Shown here: positions 15,549-24,351 of the stretch, piece after piece
Layout: the number at the start of each line of letters is the position of its first letter
Numbering within the stretch: position 1 is the stretch's first letter
Origin: a virus
Virus record (IMG/VR): IMGVR_UViG_3300021365_000036
Location: 1 to 42,894 of that record
Direction: 5' to 3' (one strand)
DNA: 42,894 nt
Program-made: the position numbers and the translations under genes
The notes under the pieces: model-generated
Database searches by the model: none
What the model was told of the DNA's origin: nothing
What the model saw: only the letters and a program-made list of their open reading frames with translations

Positions 15549-16111
15549 TGCCAAGAGTAGTAGACACATTAATAGTTTTTAGAATACTTCGACTTCTAAC
15601 CACACCATTCAAAAAACAAAAAGCATACGAACTAGGAATCATTGATGATAAAGGCAATCGCATCAAAGAGCGAGAGTTATTATCAACCGAAGATCGTAAT
15701 GCTTATTCATTTTTACACAGATTAGTCTTTAATCTTAAAAAAATCATAGAGAAGGTGCCATTTGGTAAAACCAGATTAGCATCTTATGCAGTAGCACTCG
15801 CATTACTTAAAGAAGATCAAGATCTCAATAGAGATCAGATGGAAGAGTTGTGTGAGAAAATTTATCATCACATCAAGGAAGAGGGATCCCTTACAGCAGA
15901 AGAAATTAATGAGGGTATCTATTTGGACGAACTTGTACTTGGTGGCAAATACTACATTCGTAGAAGATTAGAACAAAACGACAAGATCTATGATCACCGC
16001 ACTCAAGTTAGCATTTTAGAACAGAAAGGTAAAGTGTTTGGTGTATCTGTATATGCAGCATTACACGAATATGGTGACATTGTTTTCATCACAGGGGATG
16101 ATGTAAAATGA
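15548..16111 (+). CDS. conserved T4-like phage protein, unknown function
   Basis: A 187-residue protein starting MPRVVDTLIVFRILRLLTTP, followed by QKAYELGIIDDKGNRIKERE and a helical middle. VFRILRLLTTPF with the GIIDDKGNRI turn is a signature of a protein conserved among marine T4-like phages, typically beside the small KKKKK-containing protein found next. No catalytic motif is visible. Overlapping junctions on both sides indicate co-translation. Context suggests virion morphogenesis, but that is inference. Confidence 0.7.
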   Translation: MPRVVDTLIVFRILRLLTTPFKKQKAYELGIIDDKGNRIKERELLSTEDRNAYSFLHRLVFNLKKIIEKVPFGKTRLASYAVALALLKEDQDLNRDQMEELCEKIYHHIKEEGSLTAEEINEGIYLDELVLGGKYYIRRRLEQNDKIYDHRTQVSILEQKGKVFGVSVYAALHEYGDIVFITGDDVK

Positions 16112-16419
16112 ATTGGTTAGAACTACAGACCATGTTTCAGAAAATGAAAGAAGAAGCACCTGTGAACGCAACAGGTGCATCTGTAGTAGGTACAGGTGAC
16201 GATATAGCAACTTGGCGAAAAAAGAAAAAAAAGAAACATTCTTTAGATGATAAAGATTTTAAACTTTTTACCAGAACCCAGTTTACTGGAGAAGAATACG
16301 ATAGTATCATAGATGATGAACATAAACTTTTAGAGTTTGACTTGAAGAGAGGATACACGTGTGTTCTAGAAAACAACCAAACAGGTGAGATAAAAGAGAT
16401 ATGTCTAAAATACTTATAG
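16108..16419 (+). CDS. conserved small phage protein with poly-lysine patch
   Basis: A 103-residue product overlapping its upstream neighbour by 4 bases (ATGA). NATGASVVGTGDDIATWRKK, then KKKKHSLDDKDF in the first half is a recurring motif in marine T4-like phages. The second half (GYTCVLENNQTGEIKEICLK) is beta-rich. Its end overlaps the start of the following membrane protein by 19 bases. Function unknown. Confidence 0.65.
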   Translation: MNWLELQTMFQKMKEEAPVNATGASVVGTGDDIATWRKKKKKKHSLDDKDFKLFTRTQFTGEEYDSIIDDEHKLLEFDLKRGYTCVLENNQTGEIKEICLKYL

Positions 16420-16829
16420 GAGCATTGGCATCGGTTTGCCTTGCATTCTTTTTATACTACAACTACACTTCCAGCAAGATAGAGACCCTAATGGGTGACA
16501 TAAGTAGGGCAGTTGCAAATGAGACCAAATTTCGCAATGAAATCGCAGATTTGAATGCCAATTTGGAACAAATTAAGGGCAATTTTGAGCAAATGCAGAA
16601 GGCAAATTCGGAGTTGACTAAAAAGGCAAGGGATGCTGATAAGCAGATCAAAGACCTCGCTGACAAGTATGCAGGTCATGATATGGACAGACTTACTCTT
16701 GGGAAACCTGGACTTATTGAAAAGATTATTAACAAAGGCACAACAGGTGTTTTTAAAGATATTGAAAACCTAACTGACCCAGAACAATATGAAGAAGATA
16801 GCAACGATAATAGCAATCCTAACGATTAG
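16401..16829 (+). CDS. inner-membrane spanin-like protein (Rz-like)
   Basis: A 142-residue product with an N-terminal membrane anchor (about 4-22: ILIGALASVCLAFFLYYNY) and a long coiled coil (about 26-90: TLMGDISRAVANETKFRNEI, LNANLEQIKGNFEQMQ). A short acidic tail follows. This is the architecture of i-spanins, which span the periplasm and, with an outer-membrane lipoprotein partner, fuse the two membranes at the end of lysis. The next gene is a lipoprotein overlapping this one by 41 bases, as spanin genes often do. The anchored coiled coil is visible; the spanin function is inference. Confidence 0.6.
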   Translation: MSKILIGALASVCLAFFLYYNYTSSKIETLMGDISRAVANETKFRNEIADLNANLEQIKGNFEQMQKANSELTKKARDADKQIKDLADKYAGHDMDRLTLGKPGLIEKIINKGTTGVFKDIENLTDPEQYEEDSNDNSNPND

Positions 16830-17157
16830 TGGTTGCTCAATGCTTGGTGGATATCAACCACAGATATCTGAAGTACAAGTAAACAGGGCAACGATGAACA
16901 TTCCTTTGTATCATCCACCCATGCCCACAGGTGTGAGTACACAACCAATCAAATGGAAAGTATTAACTCCTGATGTCATGAGAGAGTATTTAGATCTTGT
17001 TGATCAAGGTCTAGCACCAGAGTTAGCATACTATGCTCTTTCCCCAGATGACTACAAAAACTTATCTTATAATACTGCTGAAATGAAAGCATACATATTA
17101 AAGATAATCTCCATAGTTGAATACTATAGAGATCTAGAAAAAGATCTAGAAAACTAA
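16789..17157 (+). CDS. lipoprotein, candidate outer-membrane spanin subunit (Rz1-like)
   Basis: A 122-residue protein with a lipoprotein signal: MKKIATIIAILTISGCSMLG, lipobox I-S-G-C with Cys16 as the predicted acylated residue, and Ser at +2 favouring outer-membrane sorting. The mature part has Pro-rich stretches (PLYHPPMPTG) followed by a helical domain (EYLDLVDQGLAPELAYYALS). It starts within the 3' end of the coiled-coil membrane protein in a different frame. It is longer than classical Rz1, so another periplasmic role is possible. Confidence 0.65.
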   Translation: MKKIATIIAILTISGCSMLGGYQPQISEVQVNRATMNIPLYHPPMPTGVSTQPIKWKVLTPDVMREYLDLVDQGLAPELAYYALSPDDYKNLSYNTAEMKAYILKIISIVEYYRDLEKDLEN

Positions 17158-17164
17158 AACCACC

Positions 17165-17193
17165 TTTACAACATTCCGATTATAAAGTACAAT
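17165..17193 (+). promoter_or_regulatory. early-type promoter P2 (variant)
   Basis: TTTACA (17165-17170), a 17-base spacer, TACAAT (17188-17193). Seven bases after the -10 box is the A of the primase ATG (17200), so transcription would start at the start codon. The spacer is not the conserved ACACC type. Confidence 0.6.
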
Positions 17194-17199
17194 ATCTGT

Positions 17200-18195
17200 A
17201 TGACATTATGGTTAGAGAAAAAGTATTTGCGTCTGGTTACTCCCAGATTCAGCAATGCTAAATGGAAGACCGAAGATCTATTAAACCATAGTTGCCCATA
17301 CTGTGGTGATAGTGAAAAGCATGAACACAAAGCAAGAGGATATCACTTCTTATACAAAGGCAGTTATGTATACAAATGCCACAACTGTGGTATGTCCACT
17401 TCATTCAAAGCATTCCTAAAAGAACAAGATTCTATACTCTATAAAGAATTTATCAAAGAGATATATGGTGGTAAGAAGAAACAAAAACTTCCACCCTCTC
17501 ATGCTTTTAAACCCAAGTTCAAACCCAAGCATCCTTTGTCTAAAGTGTGCGAAAAGGCAGTCAATGTAGAAGAGGCAAAGGAGTATCTTGTCAATAGAAA
17601 CATACCTGAAGAAGCATGGAAAGACATATGGTTCATTAGAAACGCACAAGAACTAAGTAGTATATGCGATAAGTATCGTGAGAGAATCTTAGGCAATGAT
17701 GCGAGAATCATCTTGCCTTTCTACTCTCTTGATGGCACACTTATAGGTGTCACAGGTCGAGCCATTGGTGATAGCAATCTTCGTTATCTTACCATGAAGT
17801 TTGATGAGAACGAACCTCTTATCTTCAATCTCAATAAGATTGACGCGACTCAACCTATCTATGTCACAGAAGGACCACTAGATAGTTTATTCTTGCCCAA
17901 TAGTATAGCAGTGGCAGGATCAGATTTTGGTAAACTAGATGAAGGACTTAAAGAACAAGCAATACTCATTTATGACAACGAACCAAGATCTATACAAATT
18001 CTAAATAAAATTTCCCAAGTCATTGAAGATGGATGGCGAGTGGTTATTTGGGATGACAAAAGAATAGGAGAACTCAAAGACATCAATGAAATGGTGAATG
18101 CTTTGGGTATAGATACAGTAATGGATACGATAGAAAATAATGTCTATCAAGGATTATCAGCAAAATTGAAACTAGGACAATATAAGAGGACATAA
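17200..18195 (+). CDS. 61: gp61-like DNA primase
   Basis: A 331-residue primase that makes RNA primers for lagging-strand synthesis with the gp41 helicase. The N-terminal zinc ribbon is CPYCGDS (C32, C35) with CHNCG (C60, C63). The Toprim region includes PIYVTEGPLDSLFLPNSIAV, then GSDFG and a later IYDNE, giving the acidic metal-binding residues. Length and order match T4 gp61. No Shine-Dalgarno precedes the ATG, which coincides with the predicted transcription start of P2. The stop overlaps the nrdA start. Confidence 0.9.
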   Translation: MTLWLEKKYLRLVTPRFSNAKWKTEDLLNHSCPYCGDSEKHEHKARGYHFLYKGSYVYKCHNCGMSTSFKAFLKEQDSILYKEFIKEIYGGKKKQKLPPSHAFKPKFKPKHPLSKVCEKAVNVEEAKEYLVNRNIPEEAWKDIWFIRNAQELSSICDKYRERILGNDARIILPFYSLDGTLIGVTGRAIGDSNLRYLTMKFDENEPLIFNLNKIDATQPIYVTEGPLDSLFLPNSIAVAGSDFGKLDEGLKEQAILIYDNEPRSIQILNKISQVIEDGWRVVIWDDKRIGELKDINEMVNALGIDTVMDTIENNVYQGLSAKLKLGQYKRT

Positions 18196-20501
18196 TGGAA
18201 AACATTTCTATTGTAAAAAGAGACGGCACGAAAGAAGAACTCAATCTAGATAAGATTCATAAAATGGTATCAGCAGCATGTAATGGTATTACAGGTGTGT
18301 CTGAATCATTGGTTGAAATGAATAGTGGGTTACAATTCTTTGATGGTATAACATCTACAGATATACAAAACATATTGATCAAATCAGCATCCGATCTTAT
18401 ATCTTTAGAAAGTCCAAACTATCAGTATGTTGCTGCCAGATTACTTCTATTCCTTATACGCAAACAAGTCTTTAATACTAAATGGAAAGATCAAGACATC
18501 TATCCACCCATTAAAGACATGGTTATCCGAAACAATCAGCAAGGTGTGTATGATGGCAGTTTAATAACATACTACACTGATGAAGAATGGGATAAGATAG
18601 ATTCTTTTATCAAACATGATAGAGATTTAGAATTTACATATGCTGGTTTACGACAAGTGGTTGATAAGTATCTGGTACAAGATAGATCAACAAACATAGT
18701 TTTTGAAACACCACAGTTCATGTACATGTGCATCGCATGTGTACTCTTTCATAACTACCCGAAAGAAACCAGACTCAGTTATATAAAGAGGTATTACGAT
18801 GCAATTTCAACATTTAAAATCAACATTCCGACACCGATTATGGCAGGTGTGCGAACTCCTCTTAGACAGTTTGCATCATGTGTTCTTGTTGATACTGACG
18901 ATACTTTGGGTTCTATTTTTAGTTCTGATATGGCTGTGGGTCGTTATGTTGCTCAAAGGGCAGGAATTGGTATCAATGCTGGTAGGATCCGTGGGATCGG
19001 TTCGAAAATTCGAGGAGGAGAAGTTCAACATACAGGAGTTATTCCCTTCCTTAAAAAATTTGAAGCAACAGTTCGTTGCTGCACTCAAAATGGAGTACGA
19101 GGTGGTTCAGCAACAGTGCATTTCCCTATATGGCATGCTGAAATCGAAGATATCCTCGTTCTCAAAAACAACAAAGGATCTGAAGACAACCGAGTCAGAA
19201 AACTCGACTACAGCATCCAACTCAGTAAACTCTTCTACGAAAGATTCTTAAGTGATGGTGAGATAACCTTATTTTCTCCACATGATGTTTCAGGATTGTA
19301 TGATGCATTTGGTACACCTGAGTTTGACGAGATGTATGAGAAGTACGAAAGAGCAACTTCTATACCCAAAAAGAAAGTAAGTGCTAGAGAATTGATTACA
19401 GGTTTGCTTAAAGAAAGAGCAGAGACTGGCAGAATCTATATCATGAACATTGATCATTCTAACAGTCATAGTTCATTCTTAGATAAAATCAACATGTCTA
19501 ACTTGTGTCAAGAAATTACCTTACCCACATATCCTATAGACCACATTGATGGACAGGGTGAGATTGCTTTATGCATTTTATCTGCTATTAATGTGGGCAC
19601 ACTTAAAGACGATCTATCTGAATTGCCTAATCTGTGTGATTTGGCAGTAAGAGGTCTAGAAGAAGTTATCGATTATCAGCAATATCCAGTTATCGCAGCA
19701 GAAAGATCTACTAAGTCTAGAAGAAGTTTAGGAATAGGATACATAGGATTAGCACATTATCTAGCAAGACATAAAGTAAAGTATTCTGATCCAGAAGCAC
19801 ACAAAGTTGTACACGAACTTACAGAAGCATTTCAATACAATCTACTCAAAGCATCTAATGATCTAGCAAGAGAAAGAGGTGCGTGTGATGGGTACGATAG
19901 AACTAAATACTCAGAAGGATTACTGCCTATTGATCACTATAAGAAAGAAGTCGATGAATTAGTTAAACCTGAATACAAATGTGATTGGAATGCTTTAAGA
20001 AAAGATATTAAAGAACACGGACTAAGACATTCTACACTTACAGCACAGATGCCTAGTGAGTCATCTTCAGTGGTATCTAACGAAACCAATGGTATCGAAC
20101 CCCCAAGAGATTTCTTATCTGTTAAAAAATCAAAAAAAGGACCTCTCAAGCAAATAGTTCCAGGATATAAAAAGTTGATGTCTTATTACACTTTGTTATG
20201 GGACATGCCTGATAATGATGGATACATCAAGGTTGTATCTGTAATGCAGAAGTTCTTTGATCAAGGGATCTCAGGTAATTGGTCATACAACCCTGAGAAC
20301 TATGAGAACAATGAAGTTCCTATCTCAATGATGGCGACCGACTTACTCAATACATATAAGTATGGATGGAAAACATCTTACTATCAAAACACTTACGATA
20401 TGAAAACAGACGACAGTGTTGAAGAAGAACAAACACTAAATAAAACTGCGGATCCATTTCAAGTAGAGGATCCTGAGGAATGTGATGCGTGCAATATCTA
20501 A
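18195..20501 (+). CDS. nrdA: NrdA, ribonucleoside-diphosphate reductase alpha subunit (class Ia)
   Basis: A 768-residue catalytic subunit that reduces ribonucleoside diphosphates to deoxy forms. An N-terminal ATP-cone (about 3-92, SIVKRDGTKEELNLDKIHKM) suggests allosteric activity control. The first redox cysteine is C229 in QFASCVLVDTDD. The active-site motif SNLCQEITLPT carries the Asn, Cys and Glu of class I enzymes. The C-terminus ends CDACNI, the cysteine pair that receives electrons from glutaredoxin or thioredoxin. AGAGGA precedes the ATG, and the gene overlaps the primase stop and the following oxygenase. Confidence 0.95.
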   Translation: MENISIVKRDGTKEELNLDKIHKMVSAACNGITGVSESLVEMNSGLQFFDGITSTDIQNILIKSASDLISLESPNYQYVAARLLLFLIRKQVFNTKWKDQDIYPPIKDMVIRNNQQGVYDGSLITYYTDEEWDKIDSFIKHDRDLEFTYAGLRQVVDKYLVQDRSTNIVFETPQFMYMCIACVLFHNYPKETRLSYIKRYYDAISTFKINIPTPIMAGVRTPLRQFASCVLVDTDDTLGSIFSSDMAVGRYVAQRAGIGINAGRIRGIGSKIRGGEVQHTGVIPFLKKFEATVRCCTQNGVRGGSATVHFPIWHAEIEDILVLKNNKGSEDNRVRKLDYSIQLSKLFYERFLSDGEITLFSPHDVSGLYDAFGTPEFDEMYEKYERATSIPKKKVSARELITGLLKERAETGRIYIMNIDHSNSHSSFLDKINMSNLCQEITLPTYPIDHIDGQGEIALCILSAINVGTLKDDLSELPNLCDLAVRGLEEVIDYQQYPVIAAERSTKSRRSLGIGYIGLAHYLARHKVKYSDPEAHKVVHELTEAFQYNLLKASNDLARERGACDGYDRTKYSEGLLPIDHYKKEVDELVKPEYKCDWNALRKDIKEHGLRHSTLTAQMPSESSSVVSNETNGIEPPRDFLSVKKSKKGPLKQIVPGYKKLMSYYTLLWDMPDNDGYIKVVSVMQKFFDQGISGNWSYNPENYENNEVPISMMATDLLNTYKYGWKTSYYQNTYDMKTDDSVEEEQTLNKTADPFQVEDPEECDACNI

Positions 20502-21360
20502 AGTATTAGATCACTCAGGAATGTCTGATACTGCTTTATCTTTTAGAACTAATCGATATGTTGTGTTAAAAAACTTTATTCCCGAAGGGATGATTGAGTT
20601 TGCAAAACATAGTTGGAGAAGAACTGAAAACTCAGAACAATGGGGTATGGGTGGTGAAGAAGAGAAATCAGTAGTTCCTACACCTCATGGTAGAGAACAA
20701 ACCGAGTATGTATCTGAGAACATGGCAAATGTTCCTTTTGGTGAGTCAATGCTCATCATGTTGAAGAAACCTTTACAAGAAGCATTAGAATTGTCTTTAG
20801 TACCAACATATAGTTTTGGTAGGACTTACTATCGAGATGCTAGACTGTTTGCCCATACAGATCGACCTAGTTGTGAAGTGTCAATGACATTTCCAATAGA
20901 ATATGAAACTGACGATAAGAAACCATGGTCAATATGGGTACTCGGTGATAAGAACTATGTGGGTATGAATTACCAAGAAGCATGGGAATATGTACAACAC
21001 AAAAACTTTGAAGAAAGGTTTGCGATGGGTGCCAAAAGAGTATTCTTAGAACCTGGAGATGTATTAGCATATCAAGGATGTAATGCTATACATTGGAGAG
21101 ATAAGTTAGTAGGAAAATTCTCAAGACATATCTTTGCACACTATGTTGATGCCAATGGACCTCTATATAGAGGGTGTGAATCATTAAGATACGATGGTAG
21201 AGAAAGTGTTTATGTTGATCATAACCATTCTACTATAGCAGAAAAAGAAAAATCCATATATGGACAAATGTTACAAGAAAAAGGTGAAGTAGCAATGCGA
21301 GCATGTGCAGACATTACAGACCCTTATACAAACGAACCAATTATAGATGAGTATATTTAA
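20485..21360 (+). CDS. 2OG-Fe(II) oxygenase-like protein between nrdA and nrdB
   Basis: A 291-residue protein. Iron ligands are visible as LFAHTDRP (H124, D126) and the distal GCNAIHWRD (H203), with KFSRHIF (R214) positioned to bind 2-oxoglutarate. GDVLAYQG precedes the distal His as in the double-stranded beta-helix fold. Start: ATG 20485 with GAGGA 5 bases upstream is preferred; GTG 20482 and ATG 20521 are alternatives. It overlaps nrdA by 17 bases and nrdB by 14, so it is co-translated with the reductase. The substrate is unknown; a nucleotide-, protein- or small-molecule-directed hydroxylation is possible. Confidence 0.75.
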   Translation: MRAISKVLDHSGMSDTALSFRTNRYVVLKNFIPEGMIEFAKHSWRRTENSEQWGMGGEEEKSVVPTPHGREQTEYVSENMANVPFGESMLIMLKKPLQEALELSLVPTYSFGRTYYRDARLFAHTDRPSCEVSMTFPIEYETDDKKPWSIWVLGDKNYVGMNYQEAWEYVQHKNFEERFAMGAKRVFLEPGDVLAYQGCNAIHWRDKLVGKFSRHIFAHYVDANGPLYRGCESLRYDGRESVYVDHNHSTIAEKEKSIYGQMLQEKGEVAMRACADITDPYTNEPIIDEYI

Positions 21361-22444
21361 CAGAAAAAAAGTCAACTTCCTAAAAGAACCGATGTTCTTT
21401 GGCGAAGCACTTAATACTCAGAGGTTCGATGAATTCAAATATCCAATCTTTGATAAACTCACGCAAACACAATTAGGATACTTTTGGAGACCAGAAGAAG
21501 TATCTTTACAAAAAGATAGAAATGATTATCAGCAACTCAATGATGCGCAAAAGCACATCTTCACTTCTAATCTTAAATACCAAACACTACTGGATAGTGT
21601 ACAAGGTCGTGGACCAGCGATTGCTCTATTACCTTACACCACTCTTCCAGAATTAGAAGCATGTATTATTGCTTGGGACTTTATGGAAACCATTCATTCT
21701 AGATCGTATACATATATGATAAAGAATTTATATCCTAATCCAGGTGATGTATTTGACACTATACTCAACGAAGAAGCAATACTTAAAAGAGCAGAAACTG
21801 TAACAAAATCATACGATGACTTTATATCTACCGCACGACGATACGAAGTAGGACACAAGATTGATAAAGAAGAACTCTATACGAAGTTATATCTCGCATT
21901 AATAAGTATAAACATTTTAGAAGGTATTCGTTTCTTTGTTTCTTTTGCCTGTACATTTGGATTTGGAGAACTGCGATTAATGGAAGGATCAGCAAAGATT
22001 ATATCACTGATCGCCAGAGATGAATCACAGCATTTAGCAATATCGCAACACATTATTAAAAACTATCAGAAGTCTGAGAATGACAAAGTGATGTTAAAGG
22101 TGATCAAAGATCAGCAAGATACTGTGTATCAAATGTATGAAGAAGCAGTTCAGCAAGAAAAAGAATGGGCAGAATTTTTGTTCCAAAAGGGAAGTATGAT
22201 AGGACTGAGTGCTTCCCTTCTTGGATCATATGTAGAGTTTATTGCTAACAAGCGATTAAGAGCATTGGGTATGGATGCTATATACAACATACCACAAAAC
22301 AACAATCCATTACCATGGACACAACATTGGTTATCTAGTAGAGGATTACAAAATGCTCCACAAGAAACCGAGATAGAGTCTTATGTAATGGGTGGTATTA
22401 AACAAGATGTAACAAATGAAACTTTTAAAGGATTTAAATTATGA
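21347..22444 (+). CDS. nrdB: NrdB, ribonucleotide reductase beta subunit (class Ia)
   Basis: A 365-residue di-iron tyrosyl-radical subunit paired with NrdA. AWDFMETIHSRSYTYMI contains the Glu and His ligands and the radical Tyr in the same arrangement as E. coli E115, H118 and Y122. SNLKYQTLLDSVQGRGP and LIARDESQHLAIS supply other family signatures, the latter with metal ligands. Length is typical. It starts 14 bases inside the end of the oxygenase gene and ends in an overlap with a small gene, keeping the reductase operon continuous. Confidence 0.95.
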   Translation: MSIFNRKKVNFLKEPMFFGEALNTQRFDEFKYPIFDKLTQTQLGYFWRPEEVSLQKDRNDYQQLNDAQKHIFTSNLKYQTLLDSVQGRGPAIALLPYTTLPELEACIIAWDFMETIHSRSYTYMIKNLYPNPGDVFDTILNEEAILKRAETVTKSYDDFISTARRYEVGHKIDKEELYTKLYLALISINILEGIRFFVSFACTFGFGELRLMEGSAKIISLIARDESQHLAISQHIIKNYQKSENDKVMLKVIKDQQDTVYQMYEEAVQQEKEWAEFLFQKGSMIGLSASLLGSYVEFIANKRLRALGMDAIYNIPQNNNPLPWTQHWLSSRGLQNAPQETEIESYVMGGIKQDVTNETFKGFKL

Positions 22445-22671
22445 GCAGAGAATATGATAAGGTAGTAAACATTCAAGAAGGACCAATGACTGATGTAGCA
22501 TTTCCTAATAATGTTGAAGACACAGTAGGTGTTTTACGAAGAGAGATTATCACCACAAGAGTGGTTGATGGTTATCTAACTGAAGAAAAGGTCGTAAGAG
22601 ACTACACTGCATTTGGTGACTACAATGATGTGACAACGATCAGAAGAATAGTAGAGGTCAAACATGCCTAA
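22441..22671 (+). CDS. small protein of unknown function in the nrd operon
   Basis: A 76-residue product that overlaps nrdB by 4 bases (ATGA) and the glutaredoxin by 8. The sequence is beta-rich: VGVLRREIITTRVVDGYLTE, then VVRDYTAFGDYNDVTTIRRI. No Cys, membrane segment or known motif. Small proteins of this size and position occur in nrd operons of marine T4-like phages; function unknown. Confidence 0.65.
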   Translation: MSREYDKVVNIQEGPMTDVAFPNNVEDTVGVLRREIITTRVVDGYLTEEKVVRDYTAFGDYNDVTTIRRIVEVKHA

Positions 22672-22939
22672 AAGCAAAAAAACTGAAACAGTAAAAGAAC
22701 AAGCAGAAGTTGTAATTTATAGTAAAGACAACTGCCCTTATTGTGTAAGAGCAGAAGATCTAGCAAGATCACAAGGATTTACTATAGAAGTTAAGAAACT
22801 TAATGAAGACTTCTCTAGAGAACAACTCTTTGAAGAGTTTCCAGAGGCAAGAACTTTTCCACAGATTATTTTTAAAGGTGAGAAGATCGGTGGTTATGAT
22901 GCTTTCTTATCTCTTACAAATAAAGCACAAAAAACTTAA
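22664..22939 (+). CDS. grx: glutaredoxin
   Basis: A 91-residue thioredoxin-fold protein with the dithiol active site CPYC (C24, C27), the cis-Pro motif TFPQI and GGYDAF, all glutaredoxin signatures. It most likely supplies electrons to the phage ribonucleotide reductase encoded just upstream, whose NrdA ends in a Cys pair. A 12-residue Lys/Glu N-terminal extension precedes the fold. Its stop overlaps the next start (TAATG). Confidence 0.9.
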   Translation: MPKSKKTETVKEQAEVVIYSKDNCPYCVRAEDLARSQGFTIEVKKLNEDFSREQLFEEFPEARTFPQIIFKGEKIGGYDAFLSLTNKAQKT

Positions 22940-23118
22940 TGACTTCATTGACAGATACATATACAAGATACATCATTCATTGTGAGGAGTGTGATGCTGA
23001 TTGTTCTGTTGAACATAATTTAAAACTTCCTTACAGATTACATTTTTGCCCATTTTGTGGCAGCCAATTAAATTTAGATGACGGAATCGACGAGAACGAG
23101 AACTTCTACGACGAATGA
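22939..23118 (+). CDS. small zinc-ribbon protein (59 aa)
   Basis: A 60-codon frame with ATG overlapping the glutaredoxin stop, and its own TGA overlapping the next ATG. The product contains HCEECDADC and FCPFCGSQLN, a C-x2-C pair on each side as in rubredoxin-like zinc ribbons, and an acidic tail (DDGIDENENFYDE). The overlapping junctions and conserved Cys spacing support it as real. Such mini zinc ribbons can bind DNA, RNA or protein; role unknown. Confidence 0.7.
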   Translation: MTSLTDTYTRYIIHCEECDADCSVEHNLKLPYRLHFCPFCGSQLNLDDGIDENENFYDE

Positions 23119-23702
23119 ACATAATTGGTATAGACTATGCCATGGGTTGTCCAGCAATCTGTGGTTTTAAAGGATCCCCTGAAAAGCAATTCCTGTATGA
23201 GGATTGTGAATTTCATTACCTGATAGATAAAAAGAACCCACCATACACGACGAATATTCAAGGTGACATCAAACCTGAATACAACTCACAAGAGGAGCGA
23301 TTTGATTGGATTGCTACATGGACTTTATCACAAATTCTATGTTACGATCCAGATCTAGTCGTGCTAGAGGACTATAGTTTTGGCAGTAAAGGTAGAGTGT
23401 TCCACATTGCTGAGAACACTGGTTTACTTAAACACAAACTATTCAAAGCAAACATACCATTTATTGTAGTGGCACCAACTACAGTAAAGAAGTTCGCAAC
23501 TGGAAAAGGTAATGCGAACAAAGAAAAGATGTATGAGTGCTTTACAGAGCAGACAGGTGTAGACTTACGAAAACAACTAGACACTACAGTAGAGCATCCG
23601 ATATCTGATATTATTGATGCTTTCTACATAGCAAAATATGGATATACAGAACTTATTAGACAGAGCAAACTGCCTCTGCGAGATGAAGTTGATCAGTCCT
23701 AG
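23115..23702 (+). CDS. RuvC-like (RNase H-fold) Holliday-junction resolvase-like nuclease
   Basis: A 195-residue protein. The first strand has IGIDYAMG (D7), the second acidic residue is in VVLEDYSFG (E85), and the C-terminal acidic pair is in ISDIIDAFYIA (D165, D168). VVAPTTVKKFATGKGNANKE is a typical RuvC-family helix and strand. These acidic residues would coordinate Mg2+ for cleavage of branched DNA. It would resolve junctions made by UvsX-driven recombination, alongside or instead of a gp49-type enzyme. The start overlaps the preceding zinc-ribbon gene. Confidence 0.8.
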   Translation: MNIIGIDYAMGCPAICGFKGSPEKQFLYEDCEFHYLIDKKNPPYTTNIQGDIKPEYNSQEERFDWIATWTLSQILCYDPDLVVLEDYSFGSKGRVFHIAENTGLLKHKLFKANIPFIVVAPTTVKKFATGKGNANKEKMYECFTEQTGVDLRKQLDTTVEHPISDIIDAFYIAKYGYTELIRQSKLPLRDEVDQS

Positions 23703-24267
23703 TGACTCAGAAATAGATTCTTTAATATCAGAAGCGACCAATTCGATGACTCGATTCTATACTGAGTTTGCTCCTGAACCACCCAAAGAACTTAACTTCC
23801 AGAAGGATGCTTACTTCTCAACCAATTATATCAATTACAATTTAGAGCAGAATGTTGCTGTACATCCACCAAAACTACACAAAGCAAATGCTGATAAAGT
23901 AAATATGCTAGACTCTGAAGTGGTTAAGTCATTCATGAAGAAACACTTTGATATGAATCTAGACTTTGCTTGGTGCGAATATGGTTGGAGAGATCATGTT
24001 CTTTGGCATGTAGATTATGCTCCTGATCATCAGAATGAATACACAGACCCACTCATCTTGCCCTTATCTTCAGATTGGACTTTCGCAATCAAAAGTAAGA
24101 ATGGTTCGACTCACAAACTAAAAGCAACGAAATACAAACCCTTTATATTTGATGCCTCTTTACTCCATTCTGTAGAAAAAGATCATCAACACCCTGCTAA
24201 ATTTCTATCTCTTAGATTCTTTAGCAACTTCAAAGACATCGCAGAACATATCGCTTCGAACATCTAA
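23683..24267 (+). CDS. 2OG-Fe(II) oxygenase-like (double-stranded beta-helix) protein
   Basis: Start chosen at ATG 23683 (MKLISPSDSE), which overlaps the nuclease end by 20 bases; a start 45 bases earlier would overlap more. The 194-residue product has HVLWHVDYAPD (H109, D111), FDASLLHSVEK (H162) and LSLRFF (R178), the H-x-D...H...R pattern of 2-oxoglutarate/Fe(II) dioxygenases. The N-terminal 90 residues are helical, with no recognised domain. Substrate unknown. It is one of five proteins with this pattern in the window. Confidence 0.65.
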   Translation: MKLISPSDSEIDSLISEATNSMTRFYTEFAPEPPKELNFQKDAYFSTNYINYNLEQNVAVHPPKLHKANADKVNMLDSEVVKSFMKKHFDMNLDFAWCEYGWRDHVLWHVDYAPDHQNEYTDPLILPLSSDWTFAIKSKNGSTHKLKATKYKPFIFDASLLHSVEKDHQHPAKFLSLRFFSNFKDIAEHIASNI

Positions 24268-24285
24268 AAAAACTTCATAAAAAAC

Positions 24286-24315
24286 TTTACGACACCCTCT
24301 ACTTTTTAGTATGAT
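24286..24315 (+). promoter_or_regulatory. early-type promoter P3
   Basis: TTTACG (24286-24291), an 18-base spacer starting ACACCCTCTAC, TATGAT (24310-24315). The whole element is identical, base for base, to the one at 27130. It drives the gene at 24352 with a leader containing TAGGAG. Confidence 0.8.
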
Positions 24316-24351
24316 TATAATACTAGGAAAACAAATCATATAGGAGTGAAA

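Noticed and set aside
18799-19251. 150-residue + strand frame inside nrdA
   Set aside because: It overlaps a fully conserved part of NrdA in another frame and has low-complexity hydrophobic content; no ribosome-binding site.
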